Part shown: positions 35,022 through 44,295 of the stretch, piece by piece
Position numbering within the stretch: position 1 is the first letter of the stretch
Layout of the letters: each line of letters opens with the position of its first letter
DNA from: Sphingomonas citri
GTDB taxonomy: Bacteria; Pseudomonadota; Alphaproteobacteria; Sphingomonadales; Sphingomonadaceae
Assembly: GCF_019429485.1 (NCBI RefSeq)
Contig: NZ_JAHXZN010000002.1
Span: 372,001-436,000, forward strand
Length of the DNA stretch: 64,000 nt
Direction of reading: 5' to 3'
The notes under the pieces: generated by a model
Told to the model about the DNA's origin: nothing
Database searches by the model: none
Seen by the model: only the letters and a program-made list of their open reading frames with translations
Program-made: the position numbers and the translations under genes

Positions 35022-36854
35022 ATGACGTGCCACACAGGAACGATCAGCGAGAGGAGCGGCGCCATCACTCGACGCCTCGAACATTTCCCCAACCTGGTGA
35101 CGATGTTCTTCACCCGTGCCGCCGAGAAGGGCGACGCCCCGTTCCTGTGGACCAAGCGCGACGGCGCGTGGCGCGCGACCAGCTGGCGCGAGGCGGCCGA
35201 GACGGTGGCGCGGCTCGCCGCCGGGCTGCGCGCGATCGGGCTGGAGCGCGGCGATCGCGTCATGCTGGTCAGCGAGAACCGCCCCGAATGGTGCCTGTCC
35301 GACCTGGCGATCATGGCGGCGGGTTGCGTGACGGTGCCGACCTACACCACCAACACCGAGCGCGATCACGCCCACGTCATCGAGAACTCGGGCGCGAAGG
35401 CGGTGATCGTCTCGACCGACAAGCTCGCCCGCACGCTGATGCCCGCGATCCTGCGCTCGATCCGCCCGCAGATGCTGATCGGCATCGACCCGATGCGGCT
35501 CGGCCAGACTCCGATCGAGGTGCACGACTGGCGTGCGCTGATCGAGCGCCACCCCGCCGAGGTGGGCGCCGCCGCCGACCGCGCCGCCGCCGAGCTGAGC
35601 CGCGACGACCTCGCCTGCATCATCTACACCTCGGGCACGGGCGGCGCGCCGCGCGGGGTCATGCAGCATCACGGCGCGATCCTGCACAACGTCAACGGCT
35701 GCATCGTCATCATCGCCGAGGATTTCGGCTGGGACGACGAGGTGTTCCTCTCCTTCCTCCCGCTCAGCCACGCCTATGAGCATAGCGGCGGCCAACACCT
35801 GCCGATCGGGCTCGGCGGGCAGATCTATTATGCCGAGGGGCTCGAGAAGCTCGCCAGCAACATCGAGGAAGTGCGCCCCACGATCATGGTGGTGGTGCCG
35901 CGCCTGTTCGAGGTGCTGCGCACGCGCATCACCAAGGGGATCGAGAAACAGGGCGGCACGCCGCAGAAGCTGCTGCGGCTCGCGCTCGAGGTCGGCTCCA
36001 AGCGCTACGAGGGCCGGCTGGGGCTGCGCGACCGGCCCGCCGCGCTGCTGGTCGACACCCTGTTCAAGCGCAAGATCGCGCGCAAGTTCGGCGGCCGGAT
36101 CAAGGCGATGGTGTCGGGCGGCGCGCCGCTCACGCCCGAGGTGGGCGTGTTCTTCCAGTCGCTCGGCATCTGCTTCCTGCAGGGCTATGGCCAGACCGAG
36201 GCGGCGCCCGTGATCTCGTGCAACCGCCCCTCCGCCGGGCTGCGCATGGACTCGGTCGGCCCACCGCTCGCCGAGACCGAGGTGCGGATCGCCGAGGACG
36301 GCGAGATCCTCGTGCGCGGCGAGCTGGTGATGCGCGGCTATTGGCGCAACGAGGCGGAGACCGCGCGCGTGCTGAAGGACGGCTGGCTGCACACCGGCGA
36401 CATCGGCGAGCTCGACGAGCGCGGCCGGATCCGCATCACCGACCGCAAGAAAGACCTGATCATCAACGACAAGGGCGACAATGTCGCGCCTCAGAAGGTG
36501 GAGGGCATGCTGACGCTGCAGCCCGAGATCGGCCAGGCGATGATCTACGGCGACCGCCGCCCGCACATGGTCGCGGTGCTGGTGCCCGACCCAGAGTGGA
36601 CTTTTGACTGGGCGCGCGCGCAGGGGCGGCGCGATCCGATGACGCCGGACGATCCCGCCTATCGCGCCGCGCTCCAGGCGGCGGTGGACCGCACCAACAA
36701 GGACCTGTCGGTGACCGAGCGCGTGCGCCGCTGGATCGTCGCGGACGAACCCTTCACGATCGAGAACGAGCAGCTCACGCCCAGCCTCAAGATCCGCCGC
36801 CACGTTCTGCGCCAGGTCTATGGCGCGCGGCTCGACGCGCTGTACGGGGGGTGA
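35022..36854 (+). CDS. long-chain fatty acid-CoA ligase (AMP-binding)
   Basis: A 610-residue adenylate-forming enzyme activating fatty acids with CoA. The AMP-binding signature is IIYTSGTGGAPRGVMQHH. Other core motifs are the GYGQTEAAP acyl-site motif, WLHTGDIGELDERGRIRITDRKKDLI near the C-terminal hinge, and a terminal PSLKIRR with the catalytic Lys. Substrate chain length cannot be set. It is more similar to long-chain FadD15-like enzymes because of the conserved RHLFEVLRTRI-like region (here VVVPRLFEVLRTRI). There is no beta-oxidation cluster nearby. A GAGAGGAG-like site is absent; the start is supported only by the conserved N-terminus. Confidence 0.87.
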   Translation: MTCHTGTISERSGAITRRLEHFPNLVTMFFTRAAEKGDAPFLWTKRDGAWRATSWREAAETVARLAAGLRAIGLERGDRVMLVSENRPEWCLSDLAIMAAGCVTVPTYTTNTERDHAHVIENSGAKAVIVSTDKLARTLMPAILRSIRPQMLIGIDPMRLGQTPIEVHDWRALIERHPAEVGAAADRAAAELSRDDLACIIYTSGTGGAPRGVMQHHGAILHNVNGCIVIIAEDFGWDDEVFLSFLPLSHAYEHSGGQHLPIGLGGQIYYAEGLEKLASNIEEVRPTIMVVVPRLFEVLRTRITKGIEKQGGTPQKLLRLALEVGSKRYEGRLGLRDRPAALLVDTLFKRKIARKFGGRIKAMVSGGAPLTPEVGVFFQSLGICFLQGYGQTEAAPVISCNRPSAGLRMDSVGPPLAETEVRIAEDGEILVRGELVMRGYWRNEAETARVLKDGWLHTGDIGELDERGRIRITDRKKDLIINDKGDNVAPQKVEGMLTLQPEIGQAMIYGDRRPHMVAVLVPDPEWTFDWARAQGRRDPMTPDDPAYRAALQAAVDRTNKDLSVTERVRRWIVADEPFTIENEQLTPSLKIRRHVLRQVYGARLDALYGG

Positions 36855-36978
36855 GGCGTGTCGACATACAGCCGATCCTCCCCTCGCACGGGAGGATCGT
36901 CCCCCCTTGGATGCCGATATAACTAAGCGGAACGGCGCCACCGCCCCTCCCCGCCGCAGCGCACCTTAGCGAGGGCCA

Positions 36979-37001
36979 CCACCCCGGCGTTCGCCGGGTG
37001 G
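36979..37001. terminator. hairpin terminator candidate between convergent genes
   Basis: CACCCCGGCG (36980-36989) pairs with CGCCGGGTGG (36992-37001) around TT, with one bulge. It lies between fadD-like (+) and the M16 gene (-). A CTCCC/GGGAGG hairpin also occurs near 36885. No T-tract follows. Confidence 0.4.
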
Positions 37002-37039
37002 TACTTGATCGTGCCGACCGGCGGAAAACTTGAACGACG

Positions 37040-40003
37040 CTACTTTGCCGGCGCTGCCTGGAGCGGCGATCCGGCCGGCGTCGCCGCCCCCGCCCCGCCC
37101 GCGGCCGCCTTGGGCACCACCGCCATCGTCCAGTCCTTGTCGGGCCGCAGATATTTGGCCGCGCTCGCTTGGAGCGCCTCCGGCGTGATGCCGGTCATGT
37201 CGCCGATCAGGCTCTGGCTCGCCTCGATCCGCTTGGGATCGAACGTGCCGCCCGAGGTCTGGATCAGCCAGAACTGGTTCCCTGAGGAGGCGCGCGCCAT
37301 ATATTGCAGCATCGGCACGATCGTGCGCCGCAGCTCGTCCGCGCTGATCGGGGTCGACACCAGCTCGGCCGCGATCTCGCGCGACAGCTGGAAGAACAGC
37401 GGCACCTTGTCGGGCGCTACCTTGCCCACCGCGATCAGCCGCCCGCCGCCGGGCAGCCCTACCGGCCACTGGCTCTGCGCGGTCGGCGAGTAGCTTGCCC
37501 CCGCCACCGAGCGAAGACGGTCGAACAGCCGGTCGGCGAACACCGCCGCCAGCACGTCGAGCCGGCGCTGCTCAGCATGGTCGGCCGAGCCGCCCCCGGT
37601 CGGCCAGGCGATCACCGCGGCGGCCTGGTTGTCGTCGCCGTCATGCGTGCGCATCACCGGCGTGACGTTGTGCGCGGGGAAGCGCACCGGCGCGCCCGTC
37701 CCCTCGTCCGCGCGACGCGGCTTGAGCGCGCCGAAGCTCTTCGCGATCGCGGCGATCGCCTCGTCGCCCTTGACGTCGCCGAACACGTCCACCTCGATCG
37801 GCCCGGTCGCCAGCAGCGGCTGCCATAGCTTCTTGAAGTCGCGCGCGTTGAGCGCCTGGATCTGCGCCAGCGTCGGCATGCCCCAGCGCGGGTCGCCGTC
37901 GCGCAGCAGCCCCTCGAGGTCGCGCGCCAGCACGCCGTCGGGCGACGAGTTCAGCCCGGCATAGCCCGTCAGCATCGCCGCGCGCGCGCGCGCCACCGGC
38001 GCCGCGTCCCAGCGCGGCGCGGCGAGCTTGGCCGCCATCAGCGTCAAGTTGTCGGCATAGTCGCTCGGCGTCGTCTGCGCGCCCAGCAGGAAAGCGTCGT
38101 CGCCGATGTCGAAATCGAGCCCCATGCGGCGCCCGGTCGTGAGCGAGTCGAGCGCGCCCTGGTCGAGCGTGCCGATGCCGCTGGCGATCAGCGCGGTCTC
38201 GCCCGCCCAGGCCGGGGTCGGCCGGTCGCCCGGCAGCGCCTGATAGCCGCGCCCGAAGCGCACGCGCAGGTAGACGCGCCCGGTCTCGGACGGGTTGGCG
38301 TAGATCAGCGCGCGCACGCCGTTGGCGAAGGTCACCTGCTCCATCGGCGGGTCGCCCACGGTGGCCCGCGCGGTCGCCTGGCCGGGGGTGCCGAGCTTGG
38401 GCACCTTGGAAAAATCGACCGAGCGCTGCTCGGCGCGCTTGCCCGCCAGCTTGGAAACGTCGGCGGTGAGCGCGGCGGCCAGCTTGGTCGCGGCGCTGGC
38501 GTCGGGCGTGCGCGTGTTGAGCAGCGCGCGCTGGACGTCGCCCTTGAACAGGCGGTTGGTCGACTCGATCATCGCCGCGGGCGTGAACATGCCCTTGGCA
38601 CGCGCGTCCTGCAGGATGTCGTAGCTGGTCTTCGGCCCCGCCACGGTCTCGCGGATGTCGAGCGCGTTGACCATGTCGTCGGCCTGCTTGGCGCCGGCCT
38701 CGACGCGCGCGGTGTCGACGTCGTTCTTCATCGCGGCGTCGAACTCGGCGAGCTCGCGATCGACCTCGGCCTGGGTCGGCGGCGTCGCCATCGCGTCCGC
38801 AACCACGGCGCGCACGTCCTTGAGCGCGGCCTCCCAATCGTCGCCGATCGGGATCACGTTGGTGAAGGTGCCGTTGGCCGAGCGCGACACGTCGTCGAGG
38901 CTGACCGAGGCCTGGAGGAAGCTCCCGCCGGCACGCGCGCGCGACTCGAGCCGGCGGTTGATCAACCGGATCGCGAGGAAGTCGACCAGCCGCTTCTGGT
39001 TGAAGATGATCGTGTCGTCGCGATATTCCCACGGCCGCAGCGCCGCGGTGGCGACCACCGGCGGCAGCGACGGCTCGGCGATGGTCTTGGTCGCGGGCGC
39101 CTTGGGATCGGGCTTGCCGAAGTCGGGGTCGGCCGGGTCGGCGCCCTTGCCCGTCCAGGTGCCAAAGTTCTTGACCACCAGTTTCGCGGCGACGTCGGGA
39201 TCGATGTCGCCCGAGATGATCACCACCGCGCGCGCCGGGCGGTACCATTTGTCGTGGAACGCCTGCACCGTCGCGGGCGTGGCCGCCTCCAGCGTCTTGA
39301 TCGTGCCGATCGGCGAGCGCTCGGCGAGCGGCTGGCCGGCGAAGAAGGTCTGGCGGATCGCATCGCCGTAACGCACCTGCGCGCCCGGCGCCTCGCGCTG
39401 CTCGGCCAGCACCGCGGGGCGCTCGGCGGCGAGGCCCGCGTCGGTGATCGCGGGCTCGGCCATCATGCCGGCGAAGATCTTGAGGCTCTCGTCGAGCTTG
39501 ACGTCGGTCGCGCCGGGCAGGTCGAGCTTGTAGACCGTCTGCGTCGGCGTGGTGGAGGCGTTCGAGTCCGAGCCGAAGGTCGCGCCGAAGCGCTGCCACA
39601 CGCGCTTGGCCTCGCCGTCGGGCACGTAGCGCGAGCCGCGGAAGGAGAGATGCTCGATCAGGTGCGCGAAGCCCTGCTCGGCGTCGCTCTCGTACAGCGA
39701 GCCGGCGTCGATCCGCACGCGCACCGCGACCTGCCCCGGCGGCACGCCGTTCTTGCGCACCGCGTAGCGCAGCCCGGTCGGCAGCGCGCCGAAATGCCAC
39801 TCGGGATCGGGCGGGATGTCCGATCCCTTGAACAGCCACGGCGAGGTGTCGACGCGGATCGCCGGCGCGGGCGCGGCGGCGGTGGGCCTGGCGGGAGCCG
39901 CCGGCGCGCGGCGCGCGCGCTGCTGCGCGGGCAGCGGCAGCGACACGGAGACGAGCAGGAGGGCGACGAGCGGCTTCGCGAGCGCGCGCGAATACGAATA
40001 CAT
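37040..40003 (-). CDS. M16 family metallopeptidase (pitrilysin/insulinase type, periplasmic)
   Basis: A 987-residue protein built of two M16 halves. The ATG at 40003 gives a signal peptide (LAKPLVALLLVSVSLPLPA), then an Ala/Pro-rich linker. The inverted zinc motif HxxEH appears as HLIEHLSFRG near residue 125, with the third ligand Glu in a later E-x(8)-E type segment. The second half lacks an HxxEH motif, as is normal for these proteases. Such proteins degrade peptides or misfolded envelope proteins; in sphingomonads this type is common and of unknown substrate. The frame extends further upstream to 40078 but has no better start. Confidence 0.88.
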   Translation of the reverse strand: MYSYSRALAKPLVALLLVSVSLPLPAQQRARRAPAAPARPTAAAPAPAIRVDTSPWLFKGSDIPPDPEWHFGALPTGLRYAVRKNGVPPGQVAVRVRIDAGSLYESDAEQGFAHLIEHLSFRGSRYVPDGEAKRVWQRFGATFGSDSNASTTPTQTVYKLDLPGATDVKLDESLKIFAGMMAEPAITDAGLAAERPAVLAEQREAPGAQVRYGDAIRQTFFAGQPLAERSPIGTIKTLEAATPATVQAFHDKWYRPARAVVIISGDIDPDVAAKLVVKNFGTWTGKGADPADPDFGKPDPKAPATKTIAEPSLPPVVATAALRPWEYRDDTIIFNQKRLVDFLAIRLINRRLESRARAGGSFLQASVSLDDVSRSANGTFTNVIPIGDDWEAALKDVRAVVADAMATPPTQAEVDRELAEFDAAMKNDVDTARVEAGAKQADDMVNALDIRETVAGPKTSYDILQDARAKGMFTPAAMIESTNRLFKGDVQRALLNTRTPDASAATKLAAALTADVSKLAGKRAEQRSVDFSKVPKLGTPGQATARATVGDPPMEQVTFANGVRALIYANPSETGRVYLRVRFGRGYQALPGDRPTPAWAGETALIASGIGTLDQGALDSLTTGRRMGLDFDIGDDAFLLGAQTTPSDYADNLTLMAAKLAAPRWDAAPVARARAAMLTGYAGLNSSPDGVLARDLEGLLRDGDPRWGMPTLAQIQALNARDFKKLWQPLLATGPIEVDVFGDVKGDEAIAAIAKSFGALKPRRADEGTGAPVRFPAHNVTPVMRTHDGDDNQAAAVIAWPTGGGSADHAEQRRLDVLAAVFADRLFDRLRSVAGASYSPTAQSQWPVGLPGGGRLIAVGKVAPDKVPLFFQLSREIAAELVSTPISADELRRTIVPMLQYMARASSGNQFWLIQTSGGTFDPKRIEASQSLIGDMTGITPEALQASAAKYLRPDKDWTMAVVPKAAAGGAGAATPAGSPLQAAPAK

Positions 40004-40177
40004 GGCCGCGCTTGTAGGGCGCGCGCGGGCCGGCGGCAACTCACGCCAGTGAAACGATCCTTTCCCGTGCCCGAGCAAGCCTTTGCCAAGCGGATGCCAC
40101 GTTTTGGTCGTGATGCGGGTTTAGCCGACGGGAAAGAGAGAGCGGCGGCGCACGCTGCCGCGACGAGGACGTTTTCG

Positions 40178-41035
40178 ATGAAGCACGACAGCCGTTTGGC
40201 ACAGGCGCGGATGTGGCAGGACAGCGGCGATGCCGCCGACCCGGTGCTGGTACCCGATCTCAACGTGATCTCGGGCGCGCCCGTTCCCGGCGCAGCGATG
40301 CGGGCCGACACCAACCGCCCGCTGCTGATCCGGGTCGGCAAGCACCTGCGCGGCGTCTTCGACCGGTTGATCGCGGGCTCGTCGCTGGTGCCCAACGATC
40401 CGGTGCTGGACGTGCGCGATTTCGCCTGGACCGCGCTGCTGCGCGAGCATTGGGAAGCGATCCGCGACGAGGCACGCGCGGTGGCGCTGGTCGGCAACGC
40501 CGCACCGAGCCTGGCGACGATCTCGCCCGACCATCGCGCCATCGCCGAGATCAACAAGTGGCGCTCCTTCTTCCTGTGGGGTTATGGTTATCCGATCCAC
40601 GACAATCTGGCGCGCTGCCCGCGCACCCAGAAGGTGATCGAGCAGATCCCGGGGCTCAACTCGGCCTTCTTCTCGATCCTCGCGCCGGGGACTCACATTC
40701 CCGACCACCGCGGCGTCACGAAGGGGCTGATCACCTGCCACCTCGGGCTGATCGTGCCGCGCGACGGCGACGTGCGGATGCGCGTGGACGATCGCGTCGT
40801 GCGCTGGGCCGAGGGCGAGACCCTGGTGTTCGACGACACCTACCGCCACGAGGTGTGGAACGACACCGCCGGCACCCGGGTGGTGCTGCTGATCCAGTTC
40901 GAGCGCCCCTTGCGCAACCCGGGCAGGTGGTTCGCCGACCTGTTCCTCGGCGCGGTCAAGCGCTCCGCCTTCGTGCAGGAAGCGCGTGCCAACGTCGCCA
41001 AGTGGAACGCGGCGGTGCAGCAGCTGGACGGGTAG
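40178..41035 (+). CDS. aspartyl/asparaginyl beta-hydroxylase-like protein
   Basis: A 285-residue 2-oxoglutarate/Fe(II) oxygenase-like protein. Iron ligands fit THIPDHRG (first His and Asp-His region) and TYRHEVWND (distal His), with the 2-oxoglutarate Arg near LLIQFERPLRNPG. This arrangement matches the AspH-like Pfam group found near lipid A or peptidoglycan modification. There is no signal peptide, so it is probably cytoplasmic. An ATG at 40094 would add 28 residues; 40178 has GAGGA 11 bp upstream. It is divergent from the M16 peptidase. Confidence 0.82.
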   Translation: MKHDSRLAQARMWQDSGDAADPVLVPDLNVISGAPVPGAAMRADTNRPLLIRVGKHLRGVFDRLIAGSSLVPNDPVLDVRDFAWTALLREHWEAIRDEARAVALVGNAAPSLATISPDHRAIAEINKWRSFFLWGYGYPIHDNLARCPRTQKVIEQIPGLNSAFFSILAPGTHIPDHRGVTKGLITCHLGLIVPRDGDVRMRVDDRVVRWAEGETLVFDDTYRHEVWNDTAGTRVVLLIQFERPLRNPGRWFADLFLGAVKRSAFVQEARANVAKWNAAVQQLDG

Positions 41036-41132
41036 GTTGCCGATCCTCCCTTGCAGGGGAGGACTTCCGCTCTCCCCCTCGAAACAATCCCTTTCGCTGC
41101 GCCCGCTTGATCCCCCGCCGCGCAGGCGCCAC

Positions 41133-41714
41133 ATGCCGATCATGCTGATCGAGACCGAAGCCACGCCGAACCCGGCGACCGTGAAGTTCCTGCCGGGGCG
41201 CATCGTGATGGACGCTGGCACGCGCGACTTCGCGACACCCGAGGAGGCCGAGGCCAGCCCGCTCGCGGTCGCGCTTTTCGACCTGGGCGACGTCACCGGC
41301 GTGTTCTTCGGGCGCGACTTCGTCTCGGTCACCGCCGCGCCGGGGGTGAGCTGGAGCGAGCTCAAGCCCGACGTGCTCGCGCTGCTGATGGAGCATTTCA
41401 CCGCGCAGATGCCGCTGTTCCGCACCGGCGGCGCGGACTTCAGCGTGCCCGCGGAAGAAGAGAGTTTCACCGACGATCCCGCCGACGCCGACATCGTCGC
41501 GCAGATCCGTGAGCTGATCGACACGCGCGTCCGCCCCGCGGTGGCCAATGACGGCGGCGACATCGTCTATCGCGGCTTCGACAAGGGCAAGGTGTTCCTG
41601 CGCATGCAGGGCGCCTGCTCGGGCTGCCCCTCCTCCACCGCGACGCTCAAGAACGGCATCGAGCAGCTGCTGCGCCACTATGTCCCCGAGGTGACCGAGG
41701 TGCGCGCGGTCTGA
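41133..41714 (+). CDS. NifU-like Fe-S cluster scaffold (Nfu) protein
   Basis: A 193-residue Nfu protein that carries [4Fe-4S] clusters to client apoproteins. The N-terminal half is the Nfu_N domain ([17 protein letters not shown]). The C-terminal half is the NifU domain with the cluster-binding CxxC in [18 protein letters not shown]. It starts the conserved block that continues through rutE-like and tsaB. ATG 41133 is used; ATG 41142 is close and also possible. Confidence 0.9.
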   Translation: MPIMLIETEATPNPATVKFLPGRIVMDAGTRDFATPEEAEASPLAVALFDLGDVTGVFFGRDFVSVTAAPGVSWSELKPDVLALLMEHFTAQMPLFRTGGADFSVPAEEESFTDDPADADIVAQIRELIDTRVRPAVANDGGDIVYRGFDKGKVFLRMQGACSGCPSSTATLKNGIEQLLRHYVPEVTEVRAV

Positions 41715-41758
41715 CGCGCGCGCCCGATCGCTCCCCCTCCCCTACCGACAGGATCGCC

Positions 41759-42361
41759 ATGCCCGCGCTCGACCGCCCCCTCGACGATGCCGCGCTCGAC
41801 CAGCTGTTCCGCAGCGCGCGGACCTTCAACCACTATCGCGACGAACCGGTGCCCGAGGAGACGCTGCGCGCGATCTGGGACCTGATGAAGATGGCGCCGA
41901 CCTCGGCCAACCAGCTGCCCGCGCGGCTGGTGTGGTGCGTGTCCGACGAGGCCAAGGCGCGGCTCGCCGCCGCCTGCTCGGCGACCAACAAGGACAAGGT
42001 GCTCGCCGCGCCGGTCAGCGTCGTGATCGGCATGGACACCGACTTCCACGAGCATCTCCCCACGCTTTTCCCGCACGTCGACGCCAAGAGCTGGTTCGAC
42101 GGCAATCGCGAGCTTCGCGAGGCCTCGGCGTTCCGCAACTCGTCGCTGCAGGGCGCTTACCTGATCCTCGCGGCGCGCGCGCTGGGGCTCGGCGTCGGGC
42201 CGATGTCGGGGTTCGACGCCGGCGCGGTGGACAAGGCCTTCTTCGCCGACACGCCCAACGTCCGCACCAACTTCATCGCCACGCTCGGCTACGGCGACAC
42301 CGCGACGCTGCACGAGCGCCTGCCGCGCCCCGCGTTCGAGACGTTCAACCGTATCGCCTGA
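41759..42361 (+). CDS. RutE-like nitroreductase / malonic semialdehyde reductase
   Basis: A 200-residue FMN-dependent reductase of the nitroreductase fold. FMN-binding segments include [15 protein letters not shown] near the N-terminus, [13 protein letters not shown], and [13 protein letters not shown]. The sequence is close to RutE, which reduces malonic semialdehyde in uracil breakdown; whether it does so here is uncertain, as no other rut gene is present. It lies 44 bp after the nfu gene and 1 bp before tsaB, so it is probably co-expressed with both. Confidence 0.85.
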   Translation: MPALDRPLDDAALDQLFRSARTFNHYRDEPVPEETLRAIWDLMKMAPTSANQLPARLVWCVSDEAKARLAAACSATNKDKVLAAPVSVVIGMDTDFHEHLPTLFPHVDAKSWFDGNRELREASAFRNSSLQGAYLILAARALGLGVGPMSGFDAGAVDKAFFADTPNVRTNFIATLGYGDTATLHERLPRPAFETFNRIA

Positions 42362-42362
42362 C

Positions 42363-42998
42363 GTGCGCGACCGGCTGCTCGTCATCGACACCGCCACCGC
42401 GGCCTGCTCGGTCGCGCTGTTCGAAGGCGAGCGCCTGATCGCGCACGCGCACGAGGAGGTGGGGCGCGGCCATGCCGAGCGGCTGGTGCCGATGATCGCC
42501 GGACTACCCGACGGCGGCCGGGCTACGCAGATCCTGGTAGACGTCGGTCCCGGCAGCTTCACCGGCATCCGCGTCGGCATCGCGGCGGCGCGCGCGCTCG
42601 CGCTGGGCTGGGGCGCCGAGGTAGCGGGCTATGGTGCACTCGCGCTCGTCGGCGCGGCCGCGCTCGCCGGAAACACCGATTTCGCGGCTCTTGCGGTGAT
42701 CGCGGAAGGCGGGCACGGTGAGGTCTTCATGCAGCGTTTCGCTCGCCCGTTCCGGCCGCTCGACACGCCCCGCTCGCTCACGCCGGCGGCGGCGCTGGCC
42801 GAGCTCGACGGCGCCGCGGCGATCGGTACGGGCACGCGCTGGCTCGCCGCACTCGACGCCACCGTCGCCGATCGTCCCGCGCTGCCTTACGCGGCACACG
42901 CGCTGCTGCTGCCCGCCGCCGAACGCGCTCTGCCGGCGCTGCCCTTCTACGGCCGCGCACCCGACGCCAAGCCGCCGGCGCCGCGCGCCGCGTCGTGA
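42363..42998 (+). CDS. tsaB: TsaB, tRNA threonylcarbamoyladenosine modification subunit
   Basis: A 211-residue ASKHA-fold protein that supports TsaD in making the t6A37 base on tRNAs reading ANN codons. The N-terminus (LLVIDTATAACSVALFEGERL) carries the ATPase-like phosphate loop, and DVGPGSFTGIRVGIAAARALA is a TsaB hallmark. It starts with GTG 1 bp after the rutE-like stop and overlaps rimI by 4 bp. It is shorter than TsaD and lacks the metal-binding His pair, as expected. Confidence 0.93.
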   Translation: MRDRLLVIDTATAACSVALFEGERLIAHAHEEVGRGHAERLVPMIAGLPDGGRATQILVDVGPGSFTGIRVGIAAARALALGWGAEVAGYGALALVGAAALAGNTDFAALAVIAEGGHGEVFMQRFARPFRPLDTPRSLTPAAALAELDGAAAIGTGTRWLAALDATVADRPALPYAAHALLLPAAERALPALPFYGRAPDAKPPAPRAAS

Positions 42999-43471
42999 GC
43001 GCGCGCGTGCGGCTGGTCGAGCTCACCGCCGGGGCCGCCGCCGACGCCGAGGCGATCGACCGCGTGATGGGCGCTGCGTTCGATCCGCGCTACGGCGAGG
43101 CATGGACGCGCAGCCAGTGCGTCGGCATCCTGGCGATGCCGGGCGTGTGGCTGACGCTGGCGCGGGTCGAGGGCGCGGTGGTCGGCTTCGCGCTGAGCCG
43201 CGCGATCATGGACGAGGCCGAGCTGCTGCTGATCGCGGTGGACCCGGCGCACGCGCGCACCGGCATCGGCGCGACGCTGCTGCGCGGGGCGATCGCCGAG
43301 TGTCGCTCGCGCGGGGTGAAGCGGCTCCATCTCGAGGTGCGCGCCAACAATCCCGCGGTGGCACTCTACGCCGGGCACGGCTTCCGCCGCGCCGGGGTGC
43401 GTCGCAACTATTACCGCAACCGTGACGGTGAGACCTTCGACGCGCATACCTACGCGCTCGCGCTGGAGTGA
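42995..43471 (+). CDS. rimI: RimI-like ribosomal-protein/N-terminal acetyltransferase
   Basis: A 158-residue GNAT acetyltransferase, likely acetylating the N-terminal Ala of ribosomal protein S18. The acetyl-CoA loop is VDPAHARTGIGATLL, and LHLEVRANNPAVALYAGHGFRRAGVRRNYY is the RimI C-terminal signature. It begins with GTG in a 4-bp overlap with tsaB, a common order in alphaproteobacteria. Confidence 0.9.
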   Translation: MSARVRLVELTAGAAADAEAIDRVMGAAFDPRYGEAWTRSQCVGILAMPGVWLTLARVEGAVVGFALSRAIMDEAELLLIAVDPAHARTGIGATLLRGAIAECRSRGVKRLHLEVRANNPAVALYAGHGFRRAGVRRNYYRNRDGETFDAHTYALALE

Positions 43472-43572
43472 GGCAGGCGGCGACTCGCGGCCGAGCGGCC
43501 GCCGGCCGCGCAGCGCCCGCCTCGCCGCTATCTCGCCCGGAGCAACCCACTGCGAGGACGGCAATTCTCTTA

Positions 43573-43600
43573 GTTGCGAGTCGCTAGCGCTTTTCGCAAC
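43573..43600. promoter_or_regulatory. inverted repeat upstream of the Fur-family gene (possible operator)
   Basis: GTTGCGA (43573-43579) and TCGCAAC (43594-43600) are exact inverted copies with a smaller palindrome CGCTAGCG between them (43582-43589). They lie 27 bp before the Fur-family ATG. TACATA at 43614-43619 could be a -10 element, which would put the transcript start next to the ATG, that is a leaderless mRNA. Autoregulation is an inference. Confidence 0.4.
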
Positions 43601-43626
43601 AAGCCGGACGCACTACATAGGGTCGC

Positions 43627-44046
43627 ATGGCTCGTAAGATCGATCTCGAAGCGCTCTGTCAGGAGAAGGGGCTGCGCATCACCGAACAGCGCCGCATCAT
43701 CGCGCGCGTGTTGTCGGAGGCGGAGGATCATCCCGACGTCGAGAAGGTTTACGCCCGCGCCTCGGCGATCGACCCGGGCATCTCGATCGCCACGGTCTAC
43801 CGCACCGTGCGGCTGTTCGAGGAGGCGGGCATCCTCGACCGCCACGATTTCGGCGACGGCCGCGCGCGCTACGAGCCCTCGCCGGAAGCGCATCACGACC
43901 ATCTGATCGACGTCGAGACCGGCAAGGTGATCGAGTTCGTCGATCCCGAGCTGGAGCTGCTGCAGAAGGCGATCGCCGAGCGGCTCGGCTTCCGTCTGGT
44001 CGACCACCGCATGGAATTGTACGGCGTCTCGCTCGCCAAGAAGTGA
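43627..44046 (+). CDS. fur: Fur-family transcriptional regulator
   Basis: A 139-residue DNA-binding metalloregulator. The winged-helix half has LRITEQRRIIARVLSE and ISIATVYRTVRLFEEAGI. The metal-binding half has the regulatory-site cluster HHDHLIDVETGKVIEF and a late His (LVDHRMELYG). There is no CxxC structural zinc site, unlike E. coli Fur, which is common in alphaproteobacterial Fur/Mur. It may therefore sense manganese or iron. It sits between rimI and plsC in the conserved block. No Shine-Dalgarno sequence is evident. Confidence 0.88.
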   Translation: MARKIDLEALCQEKGLRITEQRRIIARVLSEAEDHPDVEKVYARASAIDPGISIATVYRTVRLFEEAGILDRHDFGDGRARYEPSPEAHHDHLIDVETGKVIEFVDPELELLQKAIAERLGFRLVDHRMELYGVSLAKK

Positions 44047-44134
44047 GGCCGGTGGGGTCGCTGTGATCCGGCTGCTCCGGGTTCATCTCGGCGGCTCGCC
44101 TGGTGGTGCGACGCGCGCGCCTTACCACAGCCGA

Positions 44135-44225
44135 CCACCCCGGCGCACGCCGGGGTCCAGGTGGGAAGGCCGTGGTGGCTCCGCCGAGACCTTCCCCAAT
44201 TGGACCCCGGCGTGCGCCGGGGTGG
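44135..44225. repeat. 91-bp palindromic doublet with perfect 25-bp arms
   Basis: Arms 44135-44159 and 44201-44225 are exact inverted copies. Each arm is itself a hairpin (CCCCGGCG-ca-CGCCGGGG). An inner GGGAAGG (44163) also pairs with CCTTCCC (44190). It lies between fur and plsC and has the doublet plan of the 94-bp family with different sequence. Confidence 0.85.
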
Positions 44226-44295
44226 AGCCGCCTTTGGAGGACAAGCGAGCGGACGTCCCGGCGCGTGCCGGTCCCGTCTCCCTCCCGCCGCCCGC

